Assembly: GCA_026874595.1 (NCBI GenBank)
Contig: CM049311.1
Location: forward strand, 39,929,676 to 39,993,675
DNA from: Sipunculus nudus
Taxonomy: Eukaryota; Annelida; Sipuncula; Golfingiida; Sipunculidae
Reading direction: 5' to 3'
Length of the DNA stretch: 64,000 bases
This document shows positions 39,816 through 51,933 of this stretch, in pieces. How positions within the stretch are numbered: position 1 is the first letter of the stretch; each line of letters starts with the position of its first letter. The position numbers and the translations under genes were made by a program. The notes below the pieces were generated by a model. It was not told where the DNA came from and searched no databases. It worked only from the letters and a program-made list of their open reading frames with translations.

Positions 39816-40079
39816 CTGTGTTTATATAATTTTGCCAAGAGAGCCTGAGAGGGCCCGGGCCGGCAAGGACTGTGTCCTGTGTAATAAGGCACTTGAAACG
39901 TTTCGTTTTTCGTTCGTATTATTTTTCATTGGAGCCCGGTTGCCGGTTGAACGCCTGAAAATTAAGCTAGTTTCATTTGATATAAATTTATTATCTAACA
40001 TATAGTTTCTAATCGAGAAATACCCGAAAAAGCCTGTGGGGGTTTGCATGGGCCGGATAAATTTTTCCTCTAGGGCATA

Positions 40080-40262
40080 AGAAATTGTCTCTTTTGGCTT
40101 TTTTTTGTGTTAAATTACCTGTGTGTAAGTTTTCACCAAGAGGCCTCAACGGGAACCTGGTCGACTATGGAGTTTCCTATAAGGCACAATTAAATCCTTG
40201 AAATGCGGGCAGTTTTTTTTTTCCCTACAAGGCACAATTAAATTCTTGAAATGAGGGCAGTT
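40080..40262. repeat. Short tandem duplication (~52 bp)
   Basis: AAGGCACAATTAAAT-CTTGAAATG and GGGCAGTT occur twice in a row around 40180-40262. Related phrases with GGGCCCGG and AAGG-GCAATTAAAT flank the family B copy on its other side (35585-35660), so copy 3 sits inside an older degenerate repeat. Confidence 0.55.
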
Positions 40263-40509
40263 GTTTTAATTTTTTTTGTTATAATTTGTATAGGTTTGAT
40301 TATGAGTGCCAAGAAGGAACCAGAATATCAGCAGAAGCTGACGAAAGACCTCAGCCAAAAGAACAGTATATTTAGGTGGTAACAGTAACAAATATAAAAT
40401 ATTTGTTTTCACATGGATGTATATCTGTACATGCCTAAGTTATAAATTTAAACTGGAGAGGTATCTAGTACCTTAGCAGGTATGGTAACACCGGTCTCAT
40501 GCAGGACTT

Positions 40510-41120
40510 AGAGATTATCAAGGCATATCATGATACAATGTTTCATAACAATCCATCAAATGCTTCTTGAGAAAAAAGTTCCTAAGTTTTTTTTCTATTC
40601 TAAGCTCTGTGACCTTGAAAAATAGGTCAGGGTCTCCCATCTTTGAACTTGACCAAGATTTTGTTAATATGCATCAGCACTGAAGAAATGAAGTTCCTGT
40701 GTTGAATACCTTTGGAGATATCCCGCTCACAAGGCCAAAGTTGAAAAATCCGATAAAAATTCAATAAAAATCAGAAATTGTAGCTGTCACCTCCAAACTT
40801 GTGCAGCAGGTACAGACCATCAGTTTCATTAACCACAGTAAGTTTTGTAAAATTCCACCCAATGGCTCCTGAAAAATAAGCTTCTAAGTGTTTTTCTATA
40901 ATCAGCTCTAAAACGTAGAAAAATAGGTCAAGGTCACTGATCTTCGAACTGGACAAAGAATTTGTCGATATACATATACACCGAAGAAATAAAATTCCTA
41001 CGGTGTATCCTTTTAGAGATATCTTGCTCACAAGGTAAAATCTAACGGACGCCGGCCGGCTGTACGGACGGACAGCTTTGGTGACGAAAATAGCCCATCA
41101 GCCTAAGGGCTGAGGGCTAA
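40510..41120 (-). mobile_element. Modular element fragment, family G
   Basis: Read on the - strand it begins TTTTAGCCCTCAGCCCTTAG, then GCTGATGGGCTA, giving a stem-loop head, followed by GTCCGTCCGTACAGCCGG. Two ~300-bp modules follow, with phrases equivalent to + strand GAAAAATAGGTCAAGGTCAC and AGAGATATC-GCTCACAAGG. The head plan (TTTTAGC, hairpin, GTCCGTC) parallels families A and B. It is non-coding. Confidence 0.6.
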
Positions 41121-42340
41121 AAAGGGGGATTGGGCCAAGAAGTGTCCAAAGGCACAAGAAAATGCATGAACAAAAACAGGAAATCTCCTTTGTGTTAAAT
41201 TTCGTTAGTTAACGTATGTATTTTTAATCCGGTGAGCCTAATTTGGCCCTTGTGGGAAAGAGTTTCACATGACCAAATAAAATTCTTGGAAATGTGGAAA
41301 TTCCAGAGTGATTTTGAAATGATTTTTATAGTATACGGTTCGACACATCCGTGAAAGAAATGAGTCCAATAAAAATTTAGTTACAGGGCCCGGAAAGCCG
41401 TAGAAAGCGTACTGGCCGTTCTGATTCGGGCCTGTAGTCTATTCCACTTTTTATTTAAATTAAATATATGCATACGCTTTTTAAGTATAAACAAATAGTA
41501 ATATCACATTTATGTTATAGGATAGTTGTTTTTTAAAGATGTTTTTCAATAGAATTATTCAAAGAGCTACATTGATTTTATGATGCGTGCTACATTATTT
41601 TGTGATGATGTTAATGGCCATTTCACGGTTGTGTATGGGGGGTGGGGGTGAGGAGGGGGGATAGGGAGACCCACATCTGTTAAATAAATGCAATGTTCTG
41701 AACACAGCGCGTGACCTCCTGGCCCGGTGACCATCCACTAACACGATATGAGAAACAGCAGGATTTTCCAGGTTTGGCAACACCTAGTCAGTTTGCGCTG
41801 GATAAAGAAAAATCTGATTGGCTCTGCGTTTAAAACAAATCTGCAGAACTGGTAGAAGAAATCTGATTGGCTTAGCGTGTAAACAAACATAGCTATGCCG
41901 GTGACAAGCTCGTGTGGTACGCAATACAGGAAATATGCAGACAGTGGGGGATAACTGACATCAGGCAAGTCAGTATACAGACTGTGTTGAAAGCTGACAA
42001 TTGCATCGTGTGTATTCCAATGGGGGTGAAAAAAGTCTGTGCTACCAAGCGCTTTCCACAGCAGTGTAAAGTGACCGGTACCTCGAAGAACATCCGTTTG
42101 TGCTGGTGATACCTGCAATGTGTTTGGTAAAATATAAGCAGGGGGAATACCACAGAGACAGCACCGCCTGCTGGCCAAACCTGAACGGCAACCGCGTTTT
42201 AATGCAGCGGGTAGTTTAACAAATAGTTGAGCGTAGCGTATGTTTCTATATGCCTGCTATGATGTTGACTATCAACTTTTCTTGAACGTATGTAGTTTAA
42301 ATTTGTAACCATTATATGGATGAGTTTTAGATATACATAT
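41121..42340. other. Non-coding or unresolved stretch; possible promoter-like CCAAT pair
   Basis: Two copies of AATCTGATTGGCT about 49 bp apart (near 41810 and 41859) carry inverted CCAAT boxes (ATTGG). Open frames on both strands cover about 41740-42178 (up to 146 codons on -, 65 on +), but neither shows a recognisable family, signal or splice structure. I see no firm gene here. Confidence 0.35.
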
Positions 42341-43132
42341 TGTTACAGGTGCTGTTTTATTGTGTGACACGGGCGTATCTCGTGTTGTTGTTACATTTTA
42401 TGTTTAATCCGTACTGGTTGAACTCTCGTTGTCTTGGGTTTTCATGCCTGGTCGTGGGTCACGTGATGAGCCTGGTATGTGTAGAGACACACGGCTATGT
42501 CTTTCTGGAGAATTCCTGAAACACGTGTTTACTGTTGAGTAGGGTCCTTATAGACTGTTCGAGAAGTGGAAAATTCCCGGTTTGGGGTGTGAAGGTATAT
42601 AAAGGGGCTGTTTTTTAGAACCAGAGGGCAGACAGCAGAGCAGATACCAGCGGACGCAGAAACGTGTGTCAGATTCTGAGACCTTATCCGACGAATGCGG
42701 CAATTATACAATTTTCAAAGATTTCCTCCTGGATTTTATACATTTTGACTTCAGTTTACTTTCTGTGTTGTTGCAAGAACTTTCCACTGGACTGTCATTC
42801 TCCGAGAGTTTACATTCAAAGGACTTATCGTGGTGACGGTGTTGGTATCGAGGTACTGTACCATTATCTTTCTGTGTGATTATATTGAACTGTTGCTATA
42901 ACGCTGTTTTACTGTATAATTGTATTGATTATTGTATATATTGTATTGTTAGGGTTGTTTTAAGAATAAATTATAGTTATTTGTTAACCAAAAAAAACCA
43001 CTGACTTCTTTATTCATTCCCCTGGACATTTCACGCTGCCTAGTGTTACAGAATCTGATTTTTTTTTTATCTCCATTACAAAATTTGTGTTCATCACGTA
43101 TACGTGATCTTTTTATATTAGGTTCCGTAACA
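42341..43132 (+). mobile_element. Solo LTR (best-preserved copy)
   Basis: Ends TGTTACAGGTGC and GGTTCCGTAACA give TG...CA termini with a 6-bp inverted pair. ATAT flanks it on both sides (42337-42340 and 43133-43136), a plausible 4-bp target duplication though in AT-rich context. Inside are TATATAAAGGGG (42596-42607), suitable as a TATA box, and AATAAA at 42965-42970 as poly(A) signal. This is the promoter-then-polyA order of an LTR. There are no adjacent retrotransposon genes, so it is a solo LTR. Other copies: 30434-31257 (-) and 4846-5326 (+, truncated). Confidence 0.8.
42596..42607 (+). promoter_or_regulatory. TATA box of the solo LTR
   Basis: TATATAAAGGGG precedes a purine-rich stretch (AGAACCAGAGGGCAGACAGC) where transcription would be expected to start. 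The reverse LTR copy has TATAAATAGG at the equivalent place, supporting function in the parent element. Confidence 0.6.
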
Positions 43133-43543
43133 ATATATACAAATATTGCTTGGTTTTAATTTTTTCCTACACATGTGGATGTAAGAATGTAAGCACAATT
43201 AAGTTTAACGGTAGGTTTAGTCTATTTCGTAGAACATGATGCTGCTGAGATGTTTGTATATCTTTATATAAGAAAACGAGTTTTTTTTCCACAGAAAAAC
43301 AGGAGTCATCGGTACCGCCTGCTGTGTTAATTTAAAGCCTATCATTATCAATATCTTAAACTATTTTCTTCCTTTATACTTCATGGTGTTTTTAGCTCAC
43401 GGTGCCTGGCGCACACACGATTTCTGAGCCAGGATAACATTACCTCTGATTCTGATTCTTTATTTCCATTATATGTGGATAAAAAAAGGGGGGGGGGGGG
43501 ACAGTTTTACTACAATCAGTCTGCATTCGACACAAACAATGTG

Positions 43544-43643
43544 GATTTGAAATATTGACCTACCTTTTTAATTATGTGAAAATACCAAATTATGATTTGA
43601 AATATTGACCTACCTTTTTAATTATGTGAAAATACCAAATTAT
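43544..43643. repeat. Perfect 50-bp tandem duplication
   Basis: Two consecutive, apparently identical 50-bp units starting GATTTGAAATATTGACCTAC at 43544 and 43594. Identity of the two units indicates a recent event. Confidence 0.93.
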
Positions 43644-45537
43644 GATGTTTAATTTTAATTTATTGCCGCTTTATATGTATAAAGCATCTAACATTATTGC
43701 AGTAACTGCCTTGCCCATAACTACGTATTTTCAAAGGGAATAGTGCATGTGTAGGTATATCAGAAAAACATTCAGAATAAAAACACATTATTTAAATTAC
43801 ATAATCTTATGGATTTGGATATGTGGTTTTAGAAACTGTTTTAATTTGTAATTATCTTTTAAAACATTTAAAACATATCTTTTACATTTCTCACTGAGCA
43901 GCCAAAAGTGTGGACAAAATCAGGCCCATTTCTTGTGACCTGCAGGCTGGATAAGAAGTGGTGGGCAGGGCAGGGCTAATTAACCTGGGGGCCGGGGAGG
44001 GGTACTGCTGAAGTATTATCCATTGAGAGCTGGGTGTGATGGTGATAGTACTAAGGGCTGTTCCACACAATCAAATGTGAACCTATATATACCTGATATT
44101 GTATCATTAGTATATTTGGTAAACTCAACTAAACTCAGTAAATTAGTGAACATGTTGCTTTATTAAACACAATAATACTTAGATCAAGATATATATATTT
44201 AAACTTTATACTTAATTACTAATGTATAAAAGTAAGAAATGATCATATGGGTTATTTTATGTACCGATGGTTTATATACAATTGGATGCGAATAGGTATA
44301 ATAAGTTGATATCGTTTTTCTGCTAAATAATTCTTCCAATTTGTCTGTCAGTCATAATTGTTTTTTTAAGGTCAGGCATTTTGTTTGATGACCAGCCATA
44401 TTCAATAAAAAATCCAAAGAAACAAACGGAAGAGCTATTCTTGTAAATCAGCATGTTATTTACCTTACAGTTTTAAATGTTATATTTAATAACGCAATTA
44501 CCATTTTAAAGATCAACGCTTGTATGTGTGTCTGGGGGGAGGGGTTCATGGATTTTGGCGCAAAAAAATGCCCATGGATGGCAAGGTGGCCTCACCTTGA
44601 ATCATGATTTATTAACCATCCATTGCCATTTTATTCAATAAAATTGTAACCATACTTTATGTCAAACCTATGCAACTGCAATTTCATCGAAATCTACACC
44701 CTGTGCCTGACCCCAGAAAAAATGATGCATAATAATTACCAAAAGCTTGCCGAAAGAGATACGTTTTTAAATTAGTTTTAAATGACACAAGAGTCGGAGA
44801 TTTTCTAAGTGTTATTGGAAGTTAATTCCAGACTTTTGGGGCTATGAAACGGACGGAACGTTCATCGACTTTCATATTACACTTTGGTACTTTAAGAAAA
44901 TTTCGAGCGCAGCGTACGCAAAGGCCGATAGGTTATAAATTTTTTCAGACAAATATGATGAGAGTAAGCAAACAAAATGGCGGTTTACAAAAACAGCAAT
45001 TTTATATTTTACGCAGTACTTGACGGGGAGCCAAGTGAGCTGTTTGAGAAGCGGCTAGACGTGGTCGGTCTTAAGGGCCAGATCCACTGAGATTTGCTGC
45101 GGCCGGCCGATTTTTACTCGGCCGAGCCAGCCCGCACGGGAAATATCCGCGTGATCATCTCGACCCAGTCCGAGATCCACTGAAAAACCTGATCCACAGA
45201 GCCGGCCGGCCAGTCGGGTGATTTTTTTAAAACTCATTGTATCCTTATGCAAGACTGCTAACGTGCCACACGGCTTGTAGCACATTTAAATTTCAGCGCC
45301 AAGAAATAACAGGACCTGTAATCTAATTAACAAGCGATATGGCGGAAGGAGAACTATACAGGTTGTTTTCTGTGCCACCCCCGCTGTTGCTGTCCTTGTC
45401 GAGTTGCCGCATATATGTACTCTATGGCGAACCTATGGAATGTGTATAATACAAGGTTTTGTGATGGATTTGTGATGGTAGGGGTCCACTAATACTTTCG
45501 AGTTGGGTTGTCCTCGCTACGACCTTGGACAATTTTT
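43644..45537. other. Unique sequence, with a GC-rich inverted segment
   Basis: No supported gene. At about 45075-45230 a GC-rich patch carries GCGGCCGGCCGA and AGCCGGCCGGCCAG facing each other, with AGATCCACTGA occurring twice (about 45080 and 45173), perhaps a small palindromic element. A possible remnant coding-like phrase at 44770-45060 is full of stops. Confidence 0.4.
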
Positions 45538-46440
45538 TAATATGCAAATTAGGACCCCCATTGACAACAATTCGATTTTTTTTATCTCAATGATTACTAT
45601 GATAATTGTTCAAATATTTTGTCTAGACCTAGGTTTCTTGGTCAACGATTAAAATAAACCATGAGAACAACGGTTTAGTGGGTATTTAGAAATTTGGACA
45701 ATTTTTTTAATATGCAAATTAGGACCGCCATTGACAACAATTCGATTTTTCTATCTCAATAATTACTATGATAATTTTTCAAATATATTGTGTAGACCTA
45801 GGTTTCTTGGTCATCGATTAAAATAAACCATGATAACAACGGTTTAGTGAGTATTTAGAAATTTAATATGAAAATTTGCGCCGCCCTTGATGGAAATTCT
45901 ACCTTGCTAAATATCTCAAACCTAACCAAGATAACTGGTCAAATATTGTGTCTAGACCTACGGTTTCATGGTCAAAAGCCAGATAAAATCATATTTATAA
46001 CGGTTAAGATAGTATTTTAAATTTTAATGTGCTAATTAGGGCTGCCATTGATGCTAAGTCTACCTTCTTCGATATTTTCAAAACTAAAAAAAGGTAACTT
46101 GTCGAACATTGTATATAGACCCAGGTATTTAAGGTAAAATATTCGAATGAAGTCCGTTTAGTCCGTATTTTTATATATTAATATGCTAATTAGGGCCGCC
46201 ATTGCTGAAGATTCTATTTCTTTAATCCAGAACATAGCTTGGTAATTGGACGAACTTTAGGTGAAGACCAACGTTTTCATGGCCAATGCTTCAAATGAAC
46301 CCATGTTAGCAAAAGTTTAGTCCGTGTTTACAAATTTAACATGCAAATTAGGGTCCCCATTTATTAAACCTTCTTATAATATTGAGTTACACATTATATC
46401 AAGACCTAGGTATTCACGGTTATTGATTCACAAAAACCAG
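45538..46440. repeat. Degenerate ~160-bp tandem repeat (~6 units)
   Basis: Successive units start with TTAATATGCAAATTAGGxCC and CCATTGA, near 45538, 45709, 45863, 46025, 46183 and 46335. They share TCTAGACCTAGGTTTCTTGG-like and AACGGTTTAGT phrases. Units diverge strongly from left to right. The layout resembles the module cores of the other interspersed elements, but no terminal motif was recognised. Confidence 0.75.
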
Positions 46441-46554
46441 TATAAATAAGATTTTAAGTAAAATTTAGTTATTAATATACAAATGTATGCTGTTCTTAAA
46501 GAAAGAGCATTTCTGTAATATATCAGTTAGAAACATTAATCGTGTGAATTGAAT

Positions 46555-46650
46555 AGGGCGAAGCTCAGCGGCTGGAGCATAAGTTTTTCGGTCCGAAGGG
46601 TCACGATTCAATCTCCAATACTACCCTCGAAGCCTTCGCTCTGATGTCTT
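46555..46650 (+). repeat. Possible decayed tRNA-like SINE head
   Basis: GCTCAGCGGCTGGAGCATAA resembles a tRNA D-arm/A-box and GGTCACGATTCAATCTCC a T-arm/B-box at roughly tRNA spacing. There is no matching acceptor stem or tail, so this is tentative. Confidence 0.3.
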
Positions 46651-46859
46651 GCAGCTGACTTAGGCTTCCTCTCCATTGACAGGATGCATAAACAAGATGA
46701 ATGTTAAAATTTCTCTATATTCAATATATTTTTTATTAGACTTTTGCTACATTATAATTTTTGTTTTGTATAAAAAGAGGCTGTAGTGATCAAATTGCTC
46801 ATTTAATTATGTCCATGAAGTGATGTATACCTTTACAAAGGAAAAAAAGTTGTGAATAC

Positions 46860-47416
46860 ATGTATGACATTTGAGATTGGTCAATGTCATTCACTAAGAT
46901 AACCCCTGTGACCTTCAATACTGTATGAAGGTCTTTCATATTCGAACTTGAGCTAGCCCCTCATGAGGTACGTCAATGCTGCTAGTTTGGTGACTGTGGC
47001 TCAAATTCTTTTCGAATTAATGCGTAAACATTATTTTAGCATTATCGCTGCTGTGACCTTGAAAAATGCGTCAAGGTCATCCATGGTCGAACTTGACCTA
47101 GCCCTTGATAAGGTGCATCAATGCTGCAAGTTAGATTACTGTACCTCAAATTCCTTTCGAGTTAATATATAATGCGTCAACATTATTTTAGCACTATCGC
47201 CACTGTCGGCACTGTGACCTTGAAAAAAGCGTCAAGATCATCCATGTTTAAACTTGACCTAGCCCTTGATAAGGTGCATCAATGCTGCAGGTTTGGTGAC
47301 TTTACCTTAAATTCATTTTGAGTTATTGCGCTAAAAAATGTGTTACGGACGGATTGACGCTCACCAATTCTATGTTCCCCGCCGACGGCTCCTTCGGCGA
47401 CCGCGGGGGACAAAGG
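46860..47416 (-). mobile_element. Modular element fragment, family E
   Basis: Three ~130-170-bp modules each with TGTGACCTTGAAAAA-GCGTCAAG, GAACTTGACCTAGCCC and AAGGTGCATCAATGCTGC. At the right end are GTTACGGACGGATTGACGC and a GC-rich hairpin region (CCGCCGACGGCTCC...GGCGACCGCGGGGGACAAAGG). On the - strand this reads as hairpin head then GTCCGT stretch then modules, as in families A and G. It is non-coding. Confidence 0.62.
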
Positions 47417-48339
47417 TGTTGATGTTCATTTTATGAGGAATGCAATACTGAGGTAACCAAACTAAAGAAGAATTAAAAACTGTTTGCATTCTTTTTTAAC
47501 GTTGTAAAATGAAGTATAAATTTCAGTATTCAATAATTGAAGTTGAGGCATTGTTTTATAATTAGCACTTTGAGATTGTTTATCCTTCATTCAACTGATA
47601 GTGTGTATACCTAATCTGAAAAGGGATTTTTAATCAATTTTACTGAATCCTTTCGTTTTAGTTAACAAAATCATGTACGGGTATTTTGAAGTGAAAGCCT
47701 GTTTCCTCGCAATTGTACATTTTTTTAATAGTGATACCAGAAGGTACCATATTGTGGCATTATGGAATGTGTCAGTGCTTCATTAAAAAACAAGTGGCCC
47801 ATGGGCCATTATGCTCAAGTGAATTTGACATACTGTGATGCATGTATTAATTATTTACTAGCTGTATATACCCATGAAAAATCCACGGCTCTCTATGATA
47901 AATATTTCTGTAATGAGCTGTTATGGACTAAATGACGTATGTATTAATCCCAAGTTTCACTTACATGACATAAAGATTACTTGTGCTAGAATTCTCCAGG
48001 ACACCACCTCTCCACCAAAATATCAACAAAGAATGGCAAATTATTCCATTCCAGAAACCACACAAAAATGAGTTTTGGAAAGAGACTTGAGGCATATACA
48101 GGATGTATGAATTTTCAAGTGAGCACTTTTTTTCCAGAGAACAACATAGGTCCGACAGCATCATTGCTTGGGAAATATCGTTGATATAACGATTGTATAA
48201 AGAAGCATTCTACCGTTAAATTATATGCATACAGCACAGTAAAAGTTTATGAAAGATACTTGGTATACATTGAAGCGCAGATGACATCATGAAACACGAT
48301 GTTTATTCAGTGTAGTTAGTTGAAGGTAGTCTTATGCCT
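47417..48339. other. Unique sequence, no gene identified
   Basis: AT-rich, no supported exon. CAAGTGGCCCATGGGCCATT at 47792-47811, with the palindrome TGGCCCATGGGCCA, looks like the end of another palindrome-tailed element with no body attached. Confidence 0.45.
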
Positions 48340-49405
48340 AGCACACATATACACCGGGCGCCGTAGGATTTTTTCAACCCGCCGGCTTGCCGTGAGTTTT
48401 CGAGACCGTACGGTCACCGTGTGATTTTTCATCCCACGTTGTTTGCACTCACATAATCTACGGCGCCGTACGGTGACCTCCGAAACTTGGTAGGTAAGGT
48501 GACCGTGCGGGTTCTATGCATGAAGCAAGTACACCGTACGGTGACTGGCAATCGCCCGGCCGGCGATCACTGGCACCGTGCGGCCACCGTAAGGTTATTT
48601 TCTGCTTTGTATATAGCTGTTGAACATTAAGCCAAAGAAAAAAAACCCGGCCAAATAGGTTAGAGACCAATACTTTTTTTTCGGTATATTACAATCAAAG
48701 GTTTCCTTATGTAACTCGATTCGATTTTTCATAATTAACGTTTACTTCAAAATATAATTATTGGAAATCATTTATTGATATTATATTTATTGTAGTGCCA
48801 AACATGAGCGCTATCCTTATTCAAATCAATGTACAAGGTTCAATAAAACACTTGACACGTTCAGAGAAGTAGGCTTCAGCGCACAGAGGTTCAGAGTTTA
48901 TATAATATATTTCCCGATGTGGCTGTATTTATATATCCGACAGCTCAGATTCAGGGCACCATGAGGACACCGCACGGGCAAAATTTACTTCGCAAGGGGC
49001 CTTGCGGACCCCGCACAGAAGCCATTCGACTTTTCACATATCACACCGAGCCCTTACGGGTACTGTAAGGCCATCGCAAGGTGCCCGTACGGCAACGGCG
49101 GACACCGCAAGGCGCCCGTACGAATATTTTCGGGAAAATTACCCGGAAAATCGTACGGGTGCCGCACGGATACCGGCCGGTGCCCGTAAGGCAACTGTAC
49201 GGGCTGTCTACGGGCTTACGGTGAGTTGAAAAAGCCGGGAGAATTGAGCGCAGCCAGCTCAGCACCAATGCGCCCGTACGGCGAGTAAAAATTGAACCGG
49301 CGCCCGTGAAAATCGTACGGGTACCTTGCGGGCACCGTGCGAATATAGCCAATAATGGTCATTTTTACTCACCGTACGGGCCCCGTAGGCTCCATGTGAT
49401 AGCGG
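48340..49405. mobile_element. GC-rich palindrome-dense element (unclassified)
   Basis: This stretch is far richer in CpG than its surroundings and has two wings (about 48350-48600 and 48950-49400) around an AT-rich centre. The wings are crowded with CCGTACGG, CGTACGGT, GCCCGTACGG and CCGGCCGG motifs, many self-complementary. Possible outer ends are ATGCCTAGCACACATA (48332) and, inverted, ATGCCTTTTTTAAGCCG (about 49420). The correspondence is weak, so terminal inverted repeats are not proven. Open frames on both strands (up to 103 codons) are Arg/Pro-rich by-products of the motif. I suspect a non-autonomous DNA transposon. Confidence 0.5.
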
Positions 49406-51363
49406 CTTAAAAAAGGCATGTTAACAGACACATGCGTAAACACATGCATATGTCGTTGAAGGCTCTTGTACGCGAAACGTATAGCTGCCAATGTTAAAAG
49501 ACAGGCCCAAGGAAATATATTCCAACAGCATTAAATATTTGGTTTGAGTACTGAAGTTGTCAAGGAATAAGTCTCATCCAAAACTGACATCTCTCCATTA
49601 TAAAAAAGAGAGCAGGTTAATATATTTAGGTGAAAGCAATTGGCAAAGAAACAACTTCAGCCTTGGTTCGTTGCATTGTCTTTTAGCAAATCAACGCAAC
49701 AGTTATGTACATATTTTGCTGAAAAATTGTAGAGGGGTAGGGTAAAACCGTATCCGTAATCCATTACATTTTTGGAGCAAATCAGAATCACCATAATATA
49801 TTTTTTTCTTAGATGTCATAATCACAATTCCACAAAAGGAATAGTTCCAAAGGACTATTCCTTTGTCCCCATGTGGAAGCCGCTCATTCGTATGCAGTTG
49901 TTCTGCCACTCGCCAGGTGAACCCGTGTTTCGTGCATGACAATGTTTTACATTAAACGTGCACATATTAACGAACGACTGATAAGGAGATTCTGGCGGGG
50001 GTTCGTATGCTCCGACCACAGAATCCATTTTGTAATGGAATCCATATCCGTTTACAGATGTACTGGTCACATACATGTTTCAAAGTCCATGGAGATTGAG
50101 GACCCTAAGAAGTGTGTAAAAAATATATGTTAAGGAACCTTGAACAATGGGTAGAATGATTTCCAGAGTGCTCAAAATCATGTTTTTCCCATGATCTTTA
50201 GTAAATATGCTATAGCGGTCTTATTTAGAGTTTTAAAGAAGATTTTACGAGGAACTCTTTAGATGCTAAGTTAGAAGAGTCTACATCCACTGCTCGAATT
50301 TGTGTCTATTTGACTTATAGGGTACTCAATTAATGTTATTCACACAGAATACAGGTCACAGTGACCTTATTTCGGGTTTCCAAGAAGATTTTACAGGGAC
50401 TTTCCTGGATCTTTATTAAATTAGACGTTTATAGGTCCAACATCTACGACTTGTGCCCATCTGATTTAAGGGTACTAACATTATATTCGTTCACATATCT
50501 TGCAGAATACAGGTCACAGTGACCTTATTTCACATATCAATGGAGACTTTACAATGACCTCCCTTTACATTAAGAAAGACGATTCTAGATCCAACAATTA
50601 AGATTTGTGCCCTTTCTGACTTTCTGGTATATACTGGTATGTGACATTCTCCGTCAGCAATATTCCATTGGATGTCGACAAGAAGGAAATTCTATTTAAA
50701 AACTCTCGGAAGCGTGGTTTTGGTAGCATTGGCACGCACTGAAAAGCGATTAAAAAATGAAAGCACTGATTTGGCGCGACAGTGGTTATCACGCTTGTCT
50801 GCGTCTAGCCTTTTCTAGCCTTATCACTGTTGACATTATATTTGTGCCGCGTTTGCTAGGATTAGTGATCCGGTTCAATCATAATTTAAGAATCGGGATA
50901 ACATTTGCTGCTCGTTACGAAAAAATAGGCATGACACGTAAAATACAGATTTATAGAGGAATTTAACATTTCATTAACACACACTAACAGAAATTCAATC
51001 TGACCGGTAAATGCACACATTATTGGAAAGACGTGTGTGTGTGTGAGTGTGTGTGTGGGTGTGTGTAATCTCTGCTGATGGACAAAGCAGCGTGTACAGC
51101 TGTGTGAAGGCGTTATATATGTGATAATAATGGGCAGGTCATTGTCAGTGTGGATTTACTACATTTGGAGGGACAATACAGGACATGACTGTGTCTTTTG
51201 TGTGGGTGGGCAGTTGGCCCTCGTTTTCCAAATTAAACATTTTTGTGTATAAAAAAGTAATGACAACTGAAGGTTCTTTAGACAGAAAATATAAGTGAAA
51301 TCATAAACCGACACCGTGTTAAATCTAAGCAGCTGGTTATCTCACTGTTTATGCGCTCGGTCT
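49406..51363. other. Unresolved non-coding stretch with decayed modules
   Basis: No supported gene. At 50330-50600 two decayed modules each contain AATACAGGTCACAGTGACC-TTATTTC and TTTACA-GGACTTCC-like phrases, related to reversed family A or D modules. A (GT)n run is at 51031-51067. Confidence 0.4.
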
Positions 51364-51530
51364 TCACTTCTGTCGCTTTAGCTTCAGTTTGCTTTTTGAA
51401 GACTGAAGTTCGTTCAATCCAAGATTTCCACCTTTGATGGAATTTTTGGAGCCGGGGCCAATCTTCGGCAGACCAGTCATGCCCGGAGTCAAGCTGGGCT
51501 TTCGTTTTGGACGAGAATCCTTCATACGTT
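51364..51530 (-). CDS. Putative 3' terminal coding exon of an unidentified gene
   Basis: On the - strand, TTTACTTGACAG forms a splice acceptor (AG at 51532-51531). Taking two bases to finish a split codon (phase 1, as in the two exon candidates upstream), the frame reads 54 residues beginning RMKDSRPKRKPSLTPGMTGL and ending LNELQSSKSKLKLKRQK before a TGA at 51366-51364. The product would be a very basic, Gly/Ser/Lys-rich C-terminus; I do not recognise a family. A competing frame (from TYEGFSSK, Trp-rich) is open for longer, to 51278, and cannot be excluded. Codon composition and phase agreement favour the first frame modestly. Confidence 0.42.
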
Positions 51531-51735
51531 CTGTCAAGTAAACAGATAATGCACAGCGAAGGAAGAATTTTATGTACAGTTATTAGCAACGCCCAATTAA
51601 AGGCGGCCAAGGTCATGCTGTGACCTATATTTTTACAGCAATGTCAAAACTATGGTTAGATTCCTCAGAATAAGACAATCCTACACTCCTAACGCAGTGG
51701 TTATGCACTGCAGTTGTTTTATATAGCCACTGCTT

Positions 51736-51736
<1 letters not shown>

Positions 51737-51776
<40 letters not shown>
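51737..51776. repeat. (TA)n microsatellite
   Basis: Uninterrupted AT/TA dinucleotide run. Confidence 0.93.
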
Positions 51777-51778
<2 letters not shown>

Positions 51779-51933
51779 CTGATATTATCATACGTTGACA
51801 ATTCTTTGTCCCGGGGGGGGCATTCATGGTTGTACTCGTAAATATTTTGACCATATATATCATTCTTCTATGATACATATGTTCACGGATATACATTTAC
51901 ATTGACATACACTTAGTCAAATTGTAGGACCAA

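Noticed and set aside
44770-45060. Fragment of a retroelement polyprotein
   Set aside because: The coding-like phrase is crowded with stops and I could not match it to a reverse transcriptase or integrase motif.
48458-49352. Arg/Pro-rich open frames on both strands in the GC-rich block
   Set aside because: They are caused by the repeated CGTACGG motif, which reads through in several frames.
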